DNA of 64,000 bases from Breznakia pachnodae (GTDB lineage Bacteria > Bacillota_I > Bacilli_A > Erysipelotrichales > Erysipelotrichaceae). The position numbers were made by a program, and so were the translations under genes. Below the pieces are notes generated by a model that was not told the origin of the DNA, did no database searches, and saw only the letters and a list, made by a program, of their open reading frames with translations. Location of the stretch: the NCBI RefSeq assembly GCF_030814225.1, contig NZ_JAUSUR010000003.1, positions 434,001 to 498,000 on the forward strand, given 5' to 3'. This document shows, one piece after another, positions 25,341 to 42,993 of this stretch; the first letter of the stretch is position 1; each line of letters begins with the position of its first letter.

Positions 25341-26183
25341 ATGAAAATAGAAAAAATCTTGAATAATAATGTGGTTGTAATTCACGATGAAAAAGGATTA
25401 GATAAAATTGTAATGGGGTGTGGTTTAGCTTTTAAGAAAAAAGTTGGAGATAGCGTAGATCCAGCTATGATAGATAAAGAGTTTTTTATGGCAAACCCTG
25501 ATATGAACAATCGATTTCAGGAATTGATTGTAGACATTCCTTTGGAGTATGTTGAACTGGGTGAAGAAATCGTGACCTTTGCTAAAACCCATTTAGGTAG
25601 AAAACTAAATGATTCGATATATATTTCAATCGTTGATCATATGTATACTGCAATTATTCGATTTCAGGATGGTATTGCAGTCAAAAATGCGTTATTATGG
25701 GATACAAAGAGATTTTATCCTGATGAGTATGAAGTTGGAAAACGTGCATTGGATATGATCGAGGATAAGTTTGGTGTTCGATTACCTGCAGATGAAGCAG
25801 GGTTTATAGCTCTTCATGTGGTAAATGCACAGATGGAAGAAGATATTGAAGATGTTTATGAAATAACGCAGGTTATGCAGGAAGTCTCAAATATCGTCAA
25901 GTATTATTTCAATGTGGAGTTTGATGAGGATTCGGTATATTTCTATCGTTTTATTACTCATTTGAAATTTTTTGCCCAACGATTAATTCATAAGAATACA
26001 TATACAGGTGGTCAAGAAGATGATCTTCTGGAAGTGATTAAAGTGAAATACAAGAATGCATATGAATGTGTCCTTAAAATCACTAAGTTTATTGCTGAGA
26101 AGTATGATTATGTATTATCGAATGAAGAACAGTTATACCTTACGATCCATATAGAAAGGGTAATCTATAAGAGTGATAAGTAA
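25341..26183 (+). CDS. bglG: BglG/LicT-family transcription antiterminator
   Basis: The 280-residue protein has an RNA-binding CAT domain at residues 1-60 (KILNNNVVVIHDEKGLDKIVMGCGLAFKKKVGD). Two PRD domains follow with the regulatory histidines in VDHMYTAII, IALHVVNAQ, ITHLKFF and TIHIERV. The PTS phosphorylates such proteins; dimers bind RAT RNA and allow read-through. Likely targets are its own leader (25240) and the RAT before the PTS gene (27075). GAGG precedes the ATG. It overlaps the next gene by one base. Confidence 0.95.
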   Translation: MKIEKILNNNVVVIHDEKGLDKIVMGCGLAFKKKVGDSVDPAMIDKEFFMANPDMNNRFQELIVDIPLEYVELGEEIVTFAKTHLGRKLNDSIYISIVDHMYTAIIRFQDGIAVKNALLWDTKRFYPDEYEVGKRALDMIEDKFGVRLPADEAGFIALHVVNAQMEEDIEDVYEITQVMQEVSNIVKYYFNVEFDEDSVYFYRFITHLKFFAQRLIHKNTYTGGQEDDLLEVIKVKYKNAYECVLKITKFIAEKYDYVLSNEEQLYLTIHIERVIYKSDK

Positions 26184-27028
26184 TGAGTAAAAAAGTAGTG
26201 TTTTTAGATGTAGATGGAACGTTGTGTCTGGATGATGCAACAACGGTTCCACAAAGTGCAATGGATGCTTGTGTAGAAGCAAGAAAAAATGGGCATAAAT
26301 TATATTTATGTACAGGAAGATCAAAGCCAGAGATTTTCTCTCATATATTAGAAATTGGTTTTGATGGGATTATTGGTGCCGGTGGAGGATTTTGTGAACA
26401 CGAAGGAAAAATGGTGTTTCATAAACAGGTAACTGAAAATCAATTACAACATGCAGTTAGTTTCTTCCATAACCATAATATTTCTTATTATTTAGAAAGT
26501 AATGGTGGGTTATATGGAGCGTTGGACTGCGTGCCAATCCTAAAGCGCTTAATGTATGGTGATTTAAGTGAAGAAGAAATGGATAAAGCTTACAAAGCGA
26601 AACCACATCCATTTATATCAACACTGAAAGATGGAAATGCAGTCAAATATCCTGAGGAAGTTAACAAGATTTGTTTCTTGGGAAATGACAAGATTCCATT
26701 TGAAGAAATCAAAGATGAATTTAAAGATGAGTTTGAAGTCATTCACTGTACAGTACCAATATTTGGTGATAACAGCGGGGAACTTGCAGTTGCTGGAGTA
26801 AATAAGGCAAATGCAATTGAAGCTTTATTAAACTATCTGAATATCGGACGTGAACATACGCTCGCTATTGGAGATGGTTTAAATGATTTGGAGATGTTTA
26901 CATATTGCAATACAGGTATTGCAATGGGCAATGCAGAACAGCAATTGAAAGATGTTGCGGATGATATTACTGCAAGGCATGATGAAGATGGTATTTATAA
27001 AGCGTTTCAAAAATATGGTTTGATTTAG
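26183..27028 (+). CDS. Cof-type HAD phosphatase
   Basis: The 281-residue protein has motif I FLDVDGTLCLDD, motif II LCTGRSKPE and the Cof signature IGDGLNDLEMFTYC near the C-terminus, with a large C2 cap. Relatives dephosphorylate sugar phosphates. It sits between bglG and the PTS gene, translationally coupled to bglG (ATG overlaps TAA). A role in relieving sugar-phosphate build-up is plausible but inferred. Confidence 0.9.
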   Translation: MSKKVVFLDVDGTLCLDDATTVPQSAMDACVEARKNGHKLYLCTGRSKPEIFSHILEIGFDGIIGAGGGFCEHEGKMVFHKQVTENQLQHAVSFFHNHNISYYLESNGGLYGALDCVPILKRLMYGDLSEEEMDKAYKAKPHPFISTLKDGNAVKYPEEVNKICFLGNDKIPFEEIKDEFKDEFEVIHCTVPIFGDNSGELAVAGVNKANAIEALLNYLNIGREHTLAIGDGLNDLEMFTYCNTGIAMGNAEQQLKDVADDITARHDEDGIYKAFQKYGLI

Positions 27029-27074
27029 TGAGAGGAGGATTACAATAATTTCAAACGCTTTACAAAAATAAATT

Positions 27075-29038
<1,964 letters not shown>

Positions 29039-29047
29039 GAGACGAAT

Positions 29048-32040
<2,993 letters not shown>

Positions 32041-32058
32041 TTTTAATGGAAAAAAGAC

Positions 32059-32088
32059 TTGACTGTATAGTTCCTATACAGTTTATGA
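32059..32088 (+). promoter_or_regulatory. Promoter with a palindromic operator before the GH4 gene
   Basis: TTGACT (32059-32064) overlaps the perfect inverted repeat ACTGTATAG-TTC-CTATACAGT (32062-32082). A TATGAT -10 follows at 32084. A repressor on this site would cover the promoter spacer. No neighbouring regulator is an obvious match; GntR- or LacI-type proteins encoded elsewhere are possible. Confidence 0.6.
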
Positions 32089-32120
32089 TAGTAGTATAGC
32101 GAAATAAAAGGAGATGCAAC

Positions 32121-34971
<2,851 letters not shown>

Positions 34972-34984
34972 AAGGAGAACGTAA

Positions 34985-36418
<1,434 letters not shown>

Positions 36419-36440
36419 TCATTTCTATATCAAATACAAG

Positions 36441-36464
36441 AAACAGGGAAACCTGTTTTTTGTT
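36441..36464 (+). terminator. Terminator of the GH4-GH1-GH1 operon
   Basis: AAACAGG-GAAA-CCTGTTT with a stable tetraloop is followed by T residues. Confidence 0.85.
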
Positions 36465-36513
36465 TTGGTGTTTATAAGAAAGTTATGTTAGGGTAATTTA
36501 TCAATAAAAACAC

Positions 36514-36542
36514 TTGGTCATTTCGGGCATAGCCTTTATAAT
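36514..36542 (+). promoter_or_regulatory. Promoter of the EIICB gene
   Basis: TTGGTC (36514-36519), 17 bp, TATAAT (36537-36542). The leader to the ATG at 36619 is short and I find no RAT in it. Confidence 0.65.
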
Positions 36543-36618
36543 AGTAACGTGGTAAGTTTTTATTGTATTTTATGTAATAGCACTAAATAGGATAAAAGTT
36601 TATGATGAGGGGGATTCT

Positions 36619-38253
36619 ATGTTTGATCGTTTTTTTAGCGGATTACAGCGAATTGGAAGAAGTTTTATGTTGCCTATTGCTATACTACCAGTAGCAGGGT
36701 TATTTTTAGGTATTGGTGAATCATTGACGAATACGGCAATGATTGAAGCATACAATCTGCAAGGTATTTTAGGTGATGGAACCTTTTTAAATATTCTTTT
36801 TACCATCTTTCAAAAAGCTGGGAATATTGTTTTCAGTAATTTACCAATTATTTTCGCAGTAGGTGTGGCAATTGGGATGTCAAAAAAAGAGAAGGCAGTA
36901 GCGGCATTAGCCGCAGTAATTGCTTTTTTTATTATGCACCAGTCAATATCAATACTGCTTGAAATCAATGGTCAGATTGTAGATGGTCAAGTTGCTGATT
37001 TTGTAACGGATGGAACTATTTCATCCGTATGTGGAATACTATCATTGGAGTTAGGTGTGTTTGGTGGAATTATCGTTGGTTTAGGAGTTGCATTCCTACA
37101 TAATCATTTTTATAAAATACAGTTGCCTGAAGTATTATCGTTCTTCAGTGGAACTCATTTCGTGCCAATTATATGTTCGATTGTTTATTTATTTGTAGGT
37201 GTTTTACTATACTTCTTATGGCCCAACATACAAAGTTGGATTTATACATTCAGTGATATTATTCAAAAGAGTGGATATCTAGGAACCTTATTGTTTGGAT
37301 TAATCAAACGGATGTTATTACCATTTGGTCTGCATCATGTGTTCTATCTTCCATTTTGGCAAACTGGTCTTGGTGGAAGTATGATGATTGGTGGAGAACT
37401 GATTCAAGGTGGACAAAATATCTTCTTTGCGCAACTGGCATCACCAGATGTGGTACAATTTAGTTCAGATGCTACACGCTTCTTTTCAGGAGAATTCATC
37501 TTTATGATTTTCGGTTTACCTGGTGCTGCACTTGCAATGTATCGATGTGCTGATCCAAAGAAAAAGAAACGGGTTGGTGGATTATTGCTTTCGGCAGCAG
37601 TTACATCCATGTTGACAGGAATTACAGAACCAATTGAGTTTTCATTCTTATTCGCTGCTCCAATATTGTTTGTAGTTCATGTGGTACTGGCAGGTTCTGC
37701 TTATATGATTGCTCATATTTTAAATGTAGCTGTTGGATTAACCTTCTCTGGAGGAGTTATTGACCTATTCTTATTTGGAATTTTACAGGGAAATGCGAAA
37801 ACGAATTGGTTATGGATACCAATTGTTGGGATTATTTATTTCTTCTTATACTATTTTATCTTTACATTCCTGATTAAGAAGTTTAATCTAAAAACACCAG
37901 GAAGAGAAGACGATGAAGTAAAACTGTATACAAAAAAAGATTATCTTGAACAAAAAGATGAAAAGAAGAAAACCGAGAGAGAAACAATTCTCGGAGTGGA
38001 TGATTTATCCAGTGATATCGCAGAAGGTCTAGGTGGGGCAAAAAACATTTTGGATGTAGATTGTTGTACATCCAGATTAAGAGCCACACTGGCTGATGTA
38101 GAGCTTGTGGATGAGGAAAAAATTAAGCAGACAGGTTCAGCAAGAATCTTTAAGCGTGGAAAAGGAATTCAGATTACTTATGGTCCACAGGTGTTAATAA
38201 TTAAGTCAAATCTAGAAGACTATCTGGAGAAGATGTCACAGATAGATTCATAA
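36619..38253 (+). CDS. PTS permease EIICB of the maltose/glucose (MalX) type
   Basis: The 544-residue protein begins with a glucose-superfamily EIIC domain: GRSFMLPIAILPVAGLFLGIG, LPFGLHHVFYLPFWQTG and TGITEPIEFSF. A linker leads to an EIIB domain with DCCTSRLR (phospho-Cys483). It has no EIIA. The ILPVAG and HHVFY elements fit MalX/GlvC-like permeases for alpha-glucosides or glucose. The phosphate probably comes from the stand-alone EIIA at 42994. A TATAAT-bearing 43-base gap separates it from the antiterminator gene below. Confidence 0.88.
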   Translation: MFDRFFSGLQRIGRSFMLPIAILPVAGLFLGIGESLTNTAMIEAYNLQGILGDGTFLNILFTIFQKAGNIVFSNLPIIFAVGVAIGMSKKEKAVAALAAVIAFFIMHQSISILLEINGQIVDGQVADFVTDGTISSVCGILSLELGVFGGIIVGLGVAFLHNHFYKIQLPEVLSFFSGTHFVPIICSIVYLFVGVLLYFLWPNIQSWIYTFSDIIQKSGYLGTLLFGLIKRMLLPFGLHHVFYLPFWQTGLGGSMMIGGELIQGGQNIFFAQLASPDVVQFSSDATRFFSGEFIFMIFGLPGAALAMYRCADPKKKKRVGGLLLSAAVTSMLTGITEPIEFSFLFAAPILFVVHVVLAGSAYMIAHILNVAVGLTFSGGVIDLFLFGILQGNAKTNWLWIPIVGIIYFFLYYFIFTFLIKKFNLKTPGREDDEVKLYTKKDYLEQKDEKKKTERETILGVDDLSSDIAEGLGGAKNILDVDCCTSRLRATLADVELVDEEKIKQTGSARIFKRGKGIQITYGPQVLIIKSNLEDYLEKMSQIDS

Positions 38254-38296
38254 GGAAATATAAGTTATAATAGAAGTACTATGGGAGGAAAAGATA

Positions 38297-39142
38297 TTGA
38301 TAAATTCACAAAAATATTGGGTAGTTAAGTCTTTGAACCATAATGGAATTCTGGCAAAAACAGATCAGGGAAAAGAAGTGATTTTGCTTGGAAAAGGAAT
38401 TGGTTTTGGCTTAAAACCTGACCAGGAAATTAGTGGGTTGGATAAAAATGTAAAGTGTTATGGTTTGGAAAATGATGATGAATCACTACATGATATTGTC
38501 AAGGATTCAGATCCTATTTTTCTTGAAATAACCAGTGAAATTATAGCGGAAGCAGAAAAAGTATTTCAAAATTTTGATACAAATATTCTAATTCCTCTAG
38601 CAGATCATATTGCTTTCTCAATTGAAAGAATTAAGGGGAATACCAACATTACCAACCCTTTAACTGATGATATAAAACTGTTATTTAAAGAAGAATATAA
38701 GGTTGCTGAAAATGCTCGCAGAATCATTGAAGAAAAAATTGGTTTTACAATCAGTGATGATGAAATAGGTTATATTTCACTGCATGTTCATTGTGGTGTA
38801 ACTCAAGAAAAACCAGTACAATCAATGCAGTTTGCTCAGATTGTTCACCAGACAGTATCGATGGTAGAGGAGGCATTTGATATTACGATTGATGATGATT
38901 CTGTATCATATATTCGCTTGTTGAATCATATAAAGTTTTTATTGGTTCGACTGGAACGAGATGAAGAAGTGATGATTAGTATTAGTGACTATACAGAAAA
39001 AGAGTTTCCTGAATCCTTTGCGATATCAGAAAAAGTATGTGCTTATATTTCTTCACTCTTAAGAGTAGAATTATCCAGTGAAGAAAAGGGATATCTTGCT
39101 TTACATATCGAGAAGGTACGACATGCATTAATTGATGCGTGA
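38297..39142 (+). CDS. BglG-family antiterminator with a TTG start
   Basis: The start is a TTG at 38297, preceded 7 bases upstream by GGGAGGAA; no ATG fits. The 281 residues have an N-terminal CAT-like domain (WVVKSLNHNGILAKTDQGKEVILLGKGIGFG). Two PRDs keep all four histidine positions (LADHIAFSI, ISLHVHCG, LLNHIKFLL, ALHIEKV). It follows the EIICB gene and precedes the mannose-type PTS, whose leader at 39247-39310 has a terminator it might control. Confidence 0.88.
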   Translation: MINSQKYWVVKSLNHNGILAKTDQGKEVILLGKGIGFGLKPDQEISGLDKNVKCYGLENDDESLHDIVKDSDPIFLEITSEIIAEAEKVFQNFDTNILIPLADHIAFSIERIKGNTNITNPLTDDIKLLFKEEYKVAENARRIIEEKIGFTISDDEIGYISLHVHCGVTQEKPVQSMQFAQIVHQTVSMVEEAFDITIDDDSVSYIRLLNHIKFLLVRLERDEEVMISISDYTEKEFPESFAISEKVCAYISSLLRVELSSEEKGYLALHIEKVRHALIDA

Positions 39143-39162
39143 TAAAATTTCGTGCTTGGATG

Positions 39163-39191
39163 TTGACAGGAATCGCTTACAATGTTATTAT
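39163..39191 (+). promoter_or_regulatory. Mannose-PTS operon promoter with embedded cre box
   Basis: TTGACA (39163-39168), 17 bp, TATTAT (39186-39191). The spacer is almost filled by AGGAATCGCTTACA (39168-39181), which matches the cre consensus at 12 of 14 positions. Confidence 0.75.
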
Positions 39192-39651
39192 GAGTCCGAC
39201 AAAAGAATAATGCATAGTGTGTAATTGTAGACTATCATGTTATTACAAGCATAAACTTGCAGATGAATATGTTTTTTAGACATTTTTATTTGTGCAGTTT
39301 ATGCTTTTTTGTTTTGTTGGGTGTAGAGTGATGGCAAACAATAACAATTGTTAGCTGGAAGATCGGGAGGTCGATAAAAGGGAAGCGGAAAGGAAGTAGT
39401 GTTTGGTGATTACTGTGATAAGGGATAAATCATAATTGAAGAATTACAGTAATCACATTATATGTTTATAAAAAATATTAAATACATAGAGATATATTAC
39501 ATTACAATAATCTGGTTGGGATGCATGCAAAACATTTCTAGAATTAATAATAGAAAATATTTATTGTGATTGATGTATTGATGTATGTATATAAATATTT
39601 CTTATAACAAGGATTGTTTAAGATTTATTATAGAAAGGATGGATGTACAAA
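39192..39651 (+). other. Long leader of the mannose-type PTS operon
   Basis: No gene is visible in 460 bases. It contains a leader terminator (39247-39310), the palindrome TAACAATTGTTA (39342-39353) and an 11-bp inverted repeat GTGATTACTGT/ACAGTAATCAC (39406-39456). An AT-rich stretch runs up to the ribosome site. A leader this long suggests RNA-level control. Confidence 0.6.
39225..39310 (+). terminator. Leader terminator, possibly antitermination-controlled
   Basis: AAGCATAAAC (39247-39256) pairs with GTTTATGCTT (39297-39306), followed by six T residues, about 450 bases before the PTS gene. The bases just before it, ACTATCATGTTATTACAAGC, loosely resemble a diverged RAT overlapping the left arm. 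Confidence 0.6.
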
Positions 39652-40635
39652 ATGGTAGGAATTATCCTAGCGTCGCATGGCGGTTTGGCTGAAGGTGTGT
39701 TGAATTCAGGTGAAATGATTTTTGGACAACAAGAAAACATTAAAGCAGTATCATTGGAACCAAGTGAAGGTCCTGAAAACATTAAAGAAAAAATGGAAAC
39801 AGCGATCAAAACATTTGAAAACCAGGATGAAGTATTATTTCTTGTTGATTTATGGGGAGGAACCCCATTCAATCAGGCAAATGGTTTAATCAAAGGACAT
39901 GACAACTGGGTCATTGTTACAGGTTTAAATTTGCCGATGTTAATTGAAACATTCTCTGCAATAATGTCAATGGAAAAGGCGAAAGAAATAGCAACACATA
40001 TTCTAAGTGTTGCAAGAGATGGAGTGAAAGTTGCTCCAGCTGAGTTAGAGCCAAAAGAAACAAAAGTATCAAATACAAATAATCAAAAAGGGAAAGCATT
40101 ACCAGAAGGAACAGTTGTTGGTGATGGACACATTAAGTATGTGTTAGCTCGTATTGATTCACGTTTATTACATGGTCAGGTAGCAACTGCATGGACAAAA
40201 GAAACACAACCAAGTCGTATTATTGTTGTTTCTGATGAAGTTGCGAAAGACACTCTTCGTAAAGAGTTAATTGAACAGGCGGCTCCTCCGGGAGTAAAAG
40301 CGAATGTAGTACCTGTAGATAAAATGATTCAGGTTGCAAAAGATCCACGTTTTGGAAATACAAAGGCAATGTTATTGTTTGAAAATCCTCAAGATGTACT
40401 TCGTGCAGTTGAAGGTGGAGTAGACTTAAGTGTTGTTAATGTTGGATCAATGGCACATTCAGTTGGTAAAGTTGCAGTTAATAAAGTTATCTCTTTAGGA
40501 AAAGAAGATATCCAAACATTTGATCAACTAGAAGCAAAAGGAATCAAGTTTGATGTACGTAAAGTACCAGCTGATTCAAAAGAGAATATGGATGAAATTA
40601 TTAATAAAGCAAAAAAATCATTTGCAAATTCATAA
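39652..40635 (+). CDS. manX: Mannose-family PTS EIIAB
   Basis: I start at MVGIILASHGG (ATG 39652), as in family members; the ATG at 39643 touches the ribosome site. The EIIA domain (residues 1-125) has the phospho-histidine in ASHGGLAEG and VDLWGGTPFN. A flexible linker leads to the EIIB domain (about 155-325) with ARIDSRLLHGQVATAW, holding its phospho-histidine. It passes phosphate to mannose, glucose, fructose or amino sugars entering through EIICD. It is the first gene of a four-gene operon. Confidence 0.95.
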   Translation: MVGIILASHGGLAEGVLNSGEMIFGQQENIKAVSLEPSEGPENIKEKMETAIKTFENQDEVLFLVDLWGGTPFNQANGLIKGHDNWVIVTGLNLPMLIETFSAIMSMEKAKEIATHILSVARDGVKVAPAELEPKETKVSNTNNQKGKALPEGTVVGDGHIKYVLARIDSRLLHGQVATAWTKETQPSRIIVVSDEVAKDTLRKELIEQAAPPGVKANVVPVDKMIQVAKDPRFGNTKAMLLFENPQDVLRAVEGGVDLSVVNVGSMAHSVGKVAVNKVISLGKEDIQTFDQLEAKGIKFDVRKVPADSKENMDEIINKAKKSFANS

Positions 40636-40653
40636 GAATAAGGAGGTATTATA

Positions 40654-41451
40654 ATGTCGATTATCACAATTATTTTAATAGTTATCGTAGCATTCCTAGC
40701 TGGAATGGAAGGGATTCTTGATGAATTCCAATTCCACCAACCACTAGTGGCATGTACGTTAATTGGATTAGTATCTGGACAATTAGAAGCAGGAATTATT
40801 TTAGGAGGAACGCTTCAAATGATCGCTCTTGGATGGGCAAACATTGGAGCAGCAGTAGCTCCGGATGCAGCACTGGCATCGGTTGCATCTGCCATCATTC
40901 TGGTCCTTGGTGGACAAGGAGTAGATGGTGTTAGTACTGCAATCGCAGTTGCAATTCCATTAGCAGTAGCTGGATTATTCTTAACAATGATTGCACGTAC
41001 AATTGCAGTTCCTATCGTTCATAGAATGGATGCTGCAGCAGCAAATGCAGAATTTGGAAAAGTAGAATTATGGCACATATTAGCAATCTGTATGCAAGGA
41101 TTACGTATTGCAATTCCTGCAGCAGCATTACTTTTCATTCCTTCAGATACAGTAGCGAATTTCTTGAATTCGATGCCTGCATGGTTAACTGATGGTATGT
41201 CAATTGGTGGAGGAATGGTTGTAGCTGTTGGTTATGCAATGGTTATTAACATGATGGCAACAAAACAAGTTTGGCCATTCTTCGCAATTGGATTCTGTTT
41301 GGCAGCTGTTACTCAATTAACATTAATTGCTCTTGGAGTTATCGCAGTTGCATTAGCATTCTTATATTTAGACTTGTCAAGCAAAGGTGGCTCTGGTGGT
41401 GGTAACAACAACATCGGTGATCCATTAGATGACATTCTAAATGATTATTAG
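40654..41451 (+). CDS. manY: Mannose-family PTS EIIC
   Basis: The 265-residue integral membrane protein has the family pattern GILDEFQFHQPLVACTLIGL, LEAGIILGGTLQMIALGWANIG and APDAALASVASAI. It forms the sugar channel with EIID. AAGGAGG precedes the ATG, 18 bases after manX. The C-terminus ends in a Gly/Asn-rich tail (KGGSGGGNNNIGDP). Confidence 0.95.
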   Translation: MSIITIILIVIVAFLAGMEGILDEFQFHQPLVACTLIGLVSGQLEAGIILGGTLQMIALGWANIGAAVAPDAALASVASAIILVLGGQGVDGVSTAIAVAIPLAVAGLFLTMIARTIAVPIVHRMDAAAANAEFGKVELWHILAICMQGLRIAIPAAALLFIPSDTVANFLNSMPAWLTDGMSIGGGMVVAVGYAMVINMMATKQVWPFFAIGFCLAAVTQLTLIALGVIAVALAFLYLDLSSKGGSGGGNNNIGDPLDDILNDY

Positions 41452-41471
41452 ACTTGAAGGAGGAAAATGAA

Positions 41472-42383
41472 ATGGCTGACAAAATTAGTTTAAGTAAAAA
41501 GGATAGATTATCAGTAGCATGGCGTTCTACGTTCCTTCAAGGTTCATGGAACTACGAGCGTATGCAAAATGGTGGTTGGGTTTATGCAATGATTCCAGCT
41601 ATCAAAAAATTATATACAAATAAAGATGACCAAGTAGCTGCGCTACAACGTCACTTAGAATTCTTTAATACGCACCCTTATGTTGCATCACCAATTATTG
41701 GTGTTACATTGGCATTAGAGGAAGACCGTGCAAATGGTGCTCCTGTTGATGATGTTGCAATTCAAGGGGTAAAAGTTGGTATGATGGGGCCACTTGCTGG
41801 AGTTGGAGATCCAGTGTTCTGGTTTACCCTTCGTCCAATGCTTGGAGCGTTAGGTGCTTCACTGGCAATGTCTGGAAATATTCTAGGACCAATTATTTTC
41901 TTTGCAGTATGGAATATTGTTCGTTGGGCATTCATGTGGTATACGCAAGAGTTTGGATATACTGCAGGTACAAAGATTACACAAGACCTTTCAGGAGGTT
42001 TACTACAAAAAGTAACACAAGGAGCTTCTATCCTGGGAATGTTTGTTCTAGGGGCTCTGGTACAACGATGGGTATCAATTAGTTTCCAACCAGTCGTATC
42101 AACAGTTACCTTAAGTGAAGGTGCTTACATTGACTGGAGCAGTCTGCCATCAGGAGTTGATGGTATTAGAGAAGCTCTTACACAGTTCTCTTCTGGACTG
42201 GCATTATCAGCAGATAAAGTTACAACTTTACAAGATAACTTGGATTCATTAATTCCAGGATTAGCTGCATTGTTGTTAACATTATTATGTATGTGGTTAC
42301 TTAAGAAAAAAGTATCACCAATCGTGATTATCATTGGATTATTCATTGTTGGTATTGGTGGACACGTAATCGGTTTACTATAA
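41472..42383 (+). CDS. manZ: Mannose-family PTS EIID
   Basis: The ATG at 41472 (MADKISLSKKDR) follows AAGGAGGA; upstream starts in this frame are only a TTG. The 303-residue protein shows WRSTFLQGSWNYERMQNGGWVYAMIPAIKKLY and MGPLAGVGDPVFWFTLRP, diagnostic of EIID, plus C-terminal membrane helices. It partners manY. A strong hairpin follows and then manO. Confidence 0.95.
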   Translation: MADKISLSKKDRLSVAWRSTFLQGSWNYERMQNGGWVYAMIPAIKKLYTNKDDQVAALQRHLEFFNTHPYVASPIIGVTLALEEDRANGAPVDDVAIQGVKVGMMGPLAGVGDPVFWFTLRPMLGALGASLAMSGNILGPIIFFAVWNIVRWAFMWYTQEFGYTAGTKITQDLSGGLLQKVTQGASILGMFVLGALVQRWVSISFQPVVSTVTLSEGAYIDWSSLPSGVDGIREALTQFSSGLALSADKVTTLQDNLDSLIPGLAALLLTLLCMWLLKKKVSPIVIIIGLFIVGIGGHVIGLL

Positions 42384-42388
42384 TTATC

Positions 42389-42411
42389 AAGCTCGGATTA
42401 CTTCCGAGCTT
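42389..42411 (+). terminator. Hairpin between manZ and manO
   Basis: AAGCTCGGA pairs with TCCGAGCTT across a short loop. There is no T-run, so it may be an attenuator or a processing/stability element rather than a full terminator. Confidence 0.5.
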
Positions 42412-42440
42412 ATACCTAATTTTGAAAGGAGAACACAACT

Positions 42441-42827
42441 ATGGTTCAATCAATTAATACAAAAGTAGATATGGTAGTAGATGCAACTTCTTATATAGGA
42501 TTTACTAGCTATGGAAAAATCATGATTGGTGATAAAGGATTTGAATTCTATGATGATCGTGATGCAAATAACTATATTCAGATTCCATGGAAAGAAGTAG
42601 ACTATGTAATTGCATCCGTTCTATTTAAAGGAAAGTGGATTCCACGTTATGCAATAAAGACAAAAGCAAATGGAACCTATACGTTTTCATCAAAGAAACC
42701 AAAGGTGATGTTGCGTGCAATCAACAAGTATGTTGATTCTGATCATATTGTACGTTCTTTAGGCTTCTTAGATGTAGTTAAAAGAGGTTTCAAAATGAAG
42801 TTCAAAAAGAAGTCAGTAGAAGCCTAG
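42441..42827 (+). CDS. manO: ManO / DUF956 family protein
   Basis: This 128-residue protein (TSYIGFTSYGKIMIGDKGFEFYDD; IQIPWKEVDYVIASV; GKWIPRYAIKTKANGTYTF) matches the DUF956 family. Its genes commonly follow mannose-type PTS operons in Bacillota and are sometimes called manO. It is thought to be regulatory, with a PH-like fold; the mechanism is not established. GAAAGGAG precedes the ATG. Confidence 0.88.
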   Translation: MVQSINTKVDMVVDATSYIGFTSYGKIMIGDKGFEFYDDRDANNYIQIPWKEVDYVIASVLFKGKWIPRYAIKTKANGTYTFSSKKPKVMLRAINKYVDSDHIVRSLGFLDVVKRGFKMKFKKKSVEA

Positions 42828-42861
42828 TTGAGTTTTTAGTTGAAAATCTCAACTAAAGGCA

Positions 42862-42890
42862 TTGACAAATATGAAAGCGCTTGCTATTAT
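42862..42890 (+). promoter_or_regulatory. Promoter with embedded cre box before the EIIA gene
   Basis: TTGACA (42862-42867), 17 bp, TATTAT (42885-42890). TGAAAGCGCTTGCT (42872-42885) is a near-consensus cre inside the spacer. A 7-bp AGTTGAG/CTCAACT hairpin just upstream probably ends the manO transcript. Confidence 0.8.
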
Positions 42891-42898
42891 AATGACAT

Positions 42899-42972
42899 GG
42901 ATTGTAACTCTTCGAGGCATTACCTGACAAAATAGTTTTTTGTTTGTGGTTGCAAGGGAGAGTTTTTTTATT
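42899..42972 (+). promoter_or_regulatory. RAT and leader terminator before the EIIA gene
   Basis: The RAT starts GGATTGTAACTC (42899), has a TTCG loop and ends AGGCATTACC (42924). AACTCT (from 42905) can instead pair with AGAGTT (to about 42967), followed by T residues, giving a terminator that excludes the RAT. It begins 9 bases after the -10, so the RAT is at the very start of the transcript. Confidence 0.7.
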
Positions 42973-42993
42973 ATTAAAGGAGTAAGGAAGAAA

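Noticed and set aside
27029-27060. GAGGAGG after the HAD gene as the ribosome site of a small leader ORF
   Set aside because: No ATG, GTG or TTG at a usable distance opens a frame of meaningful length before the RAT.
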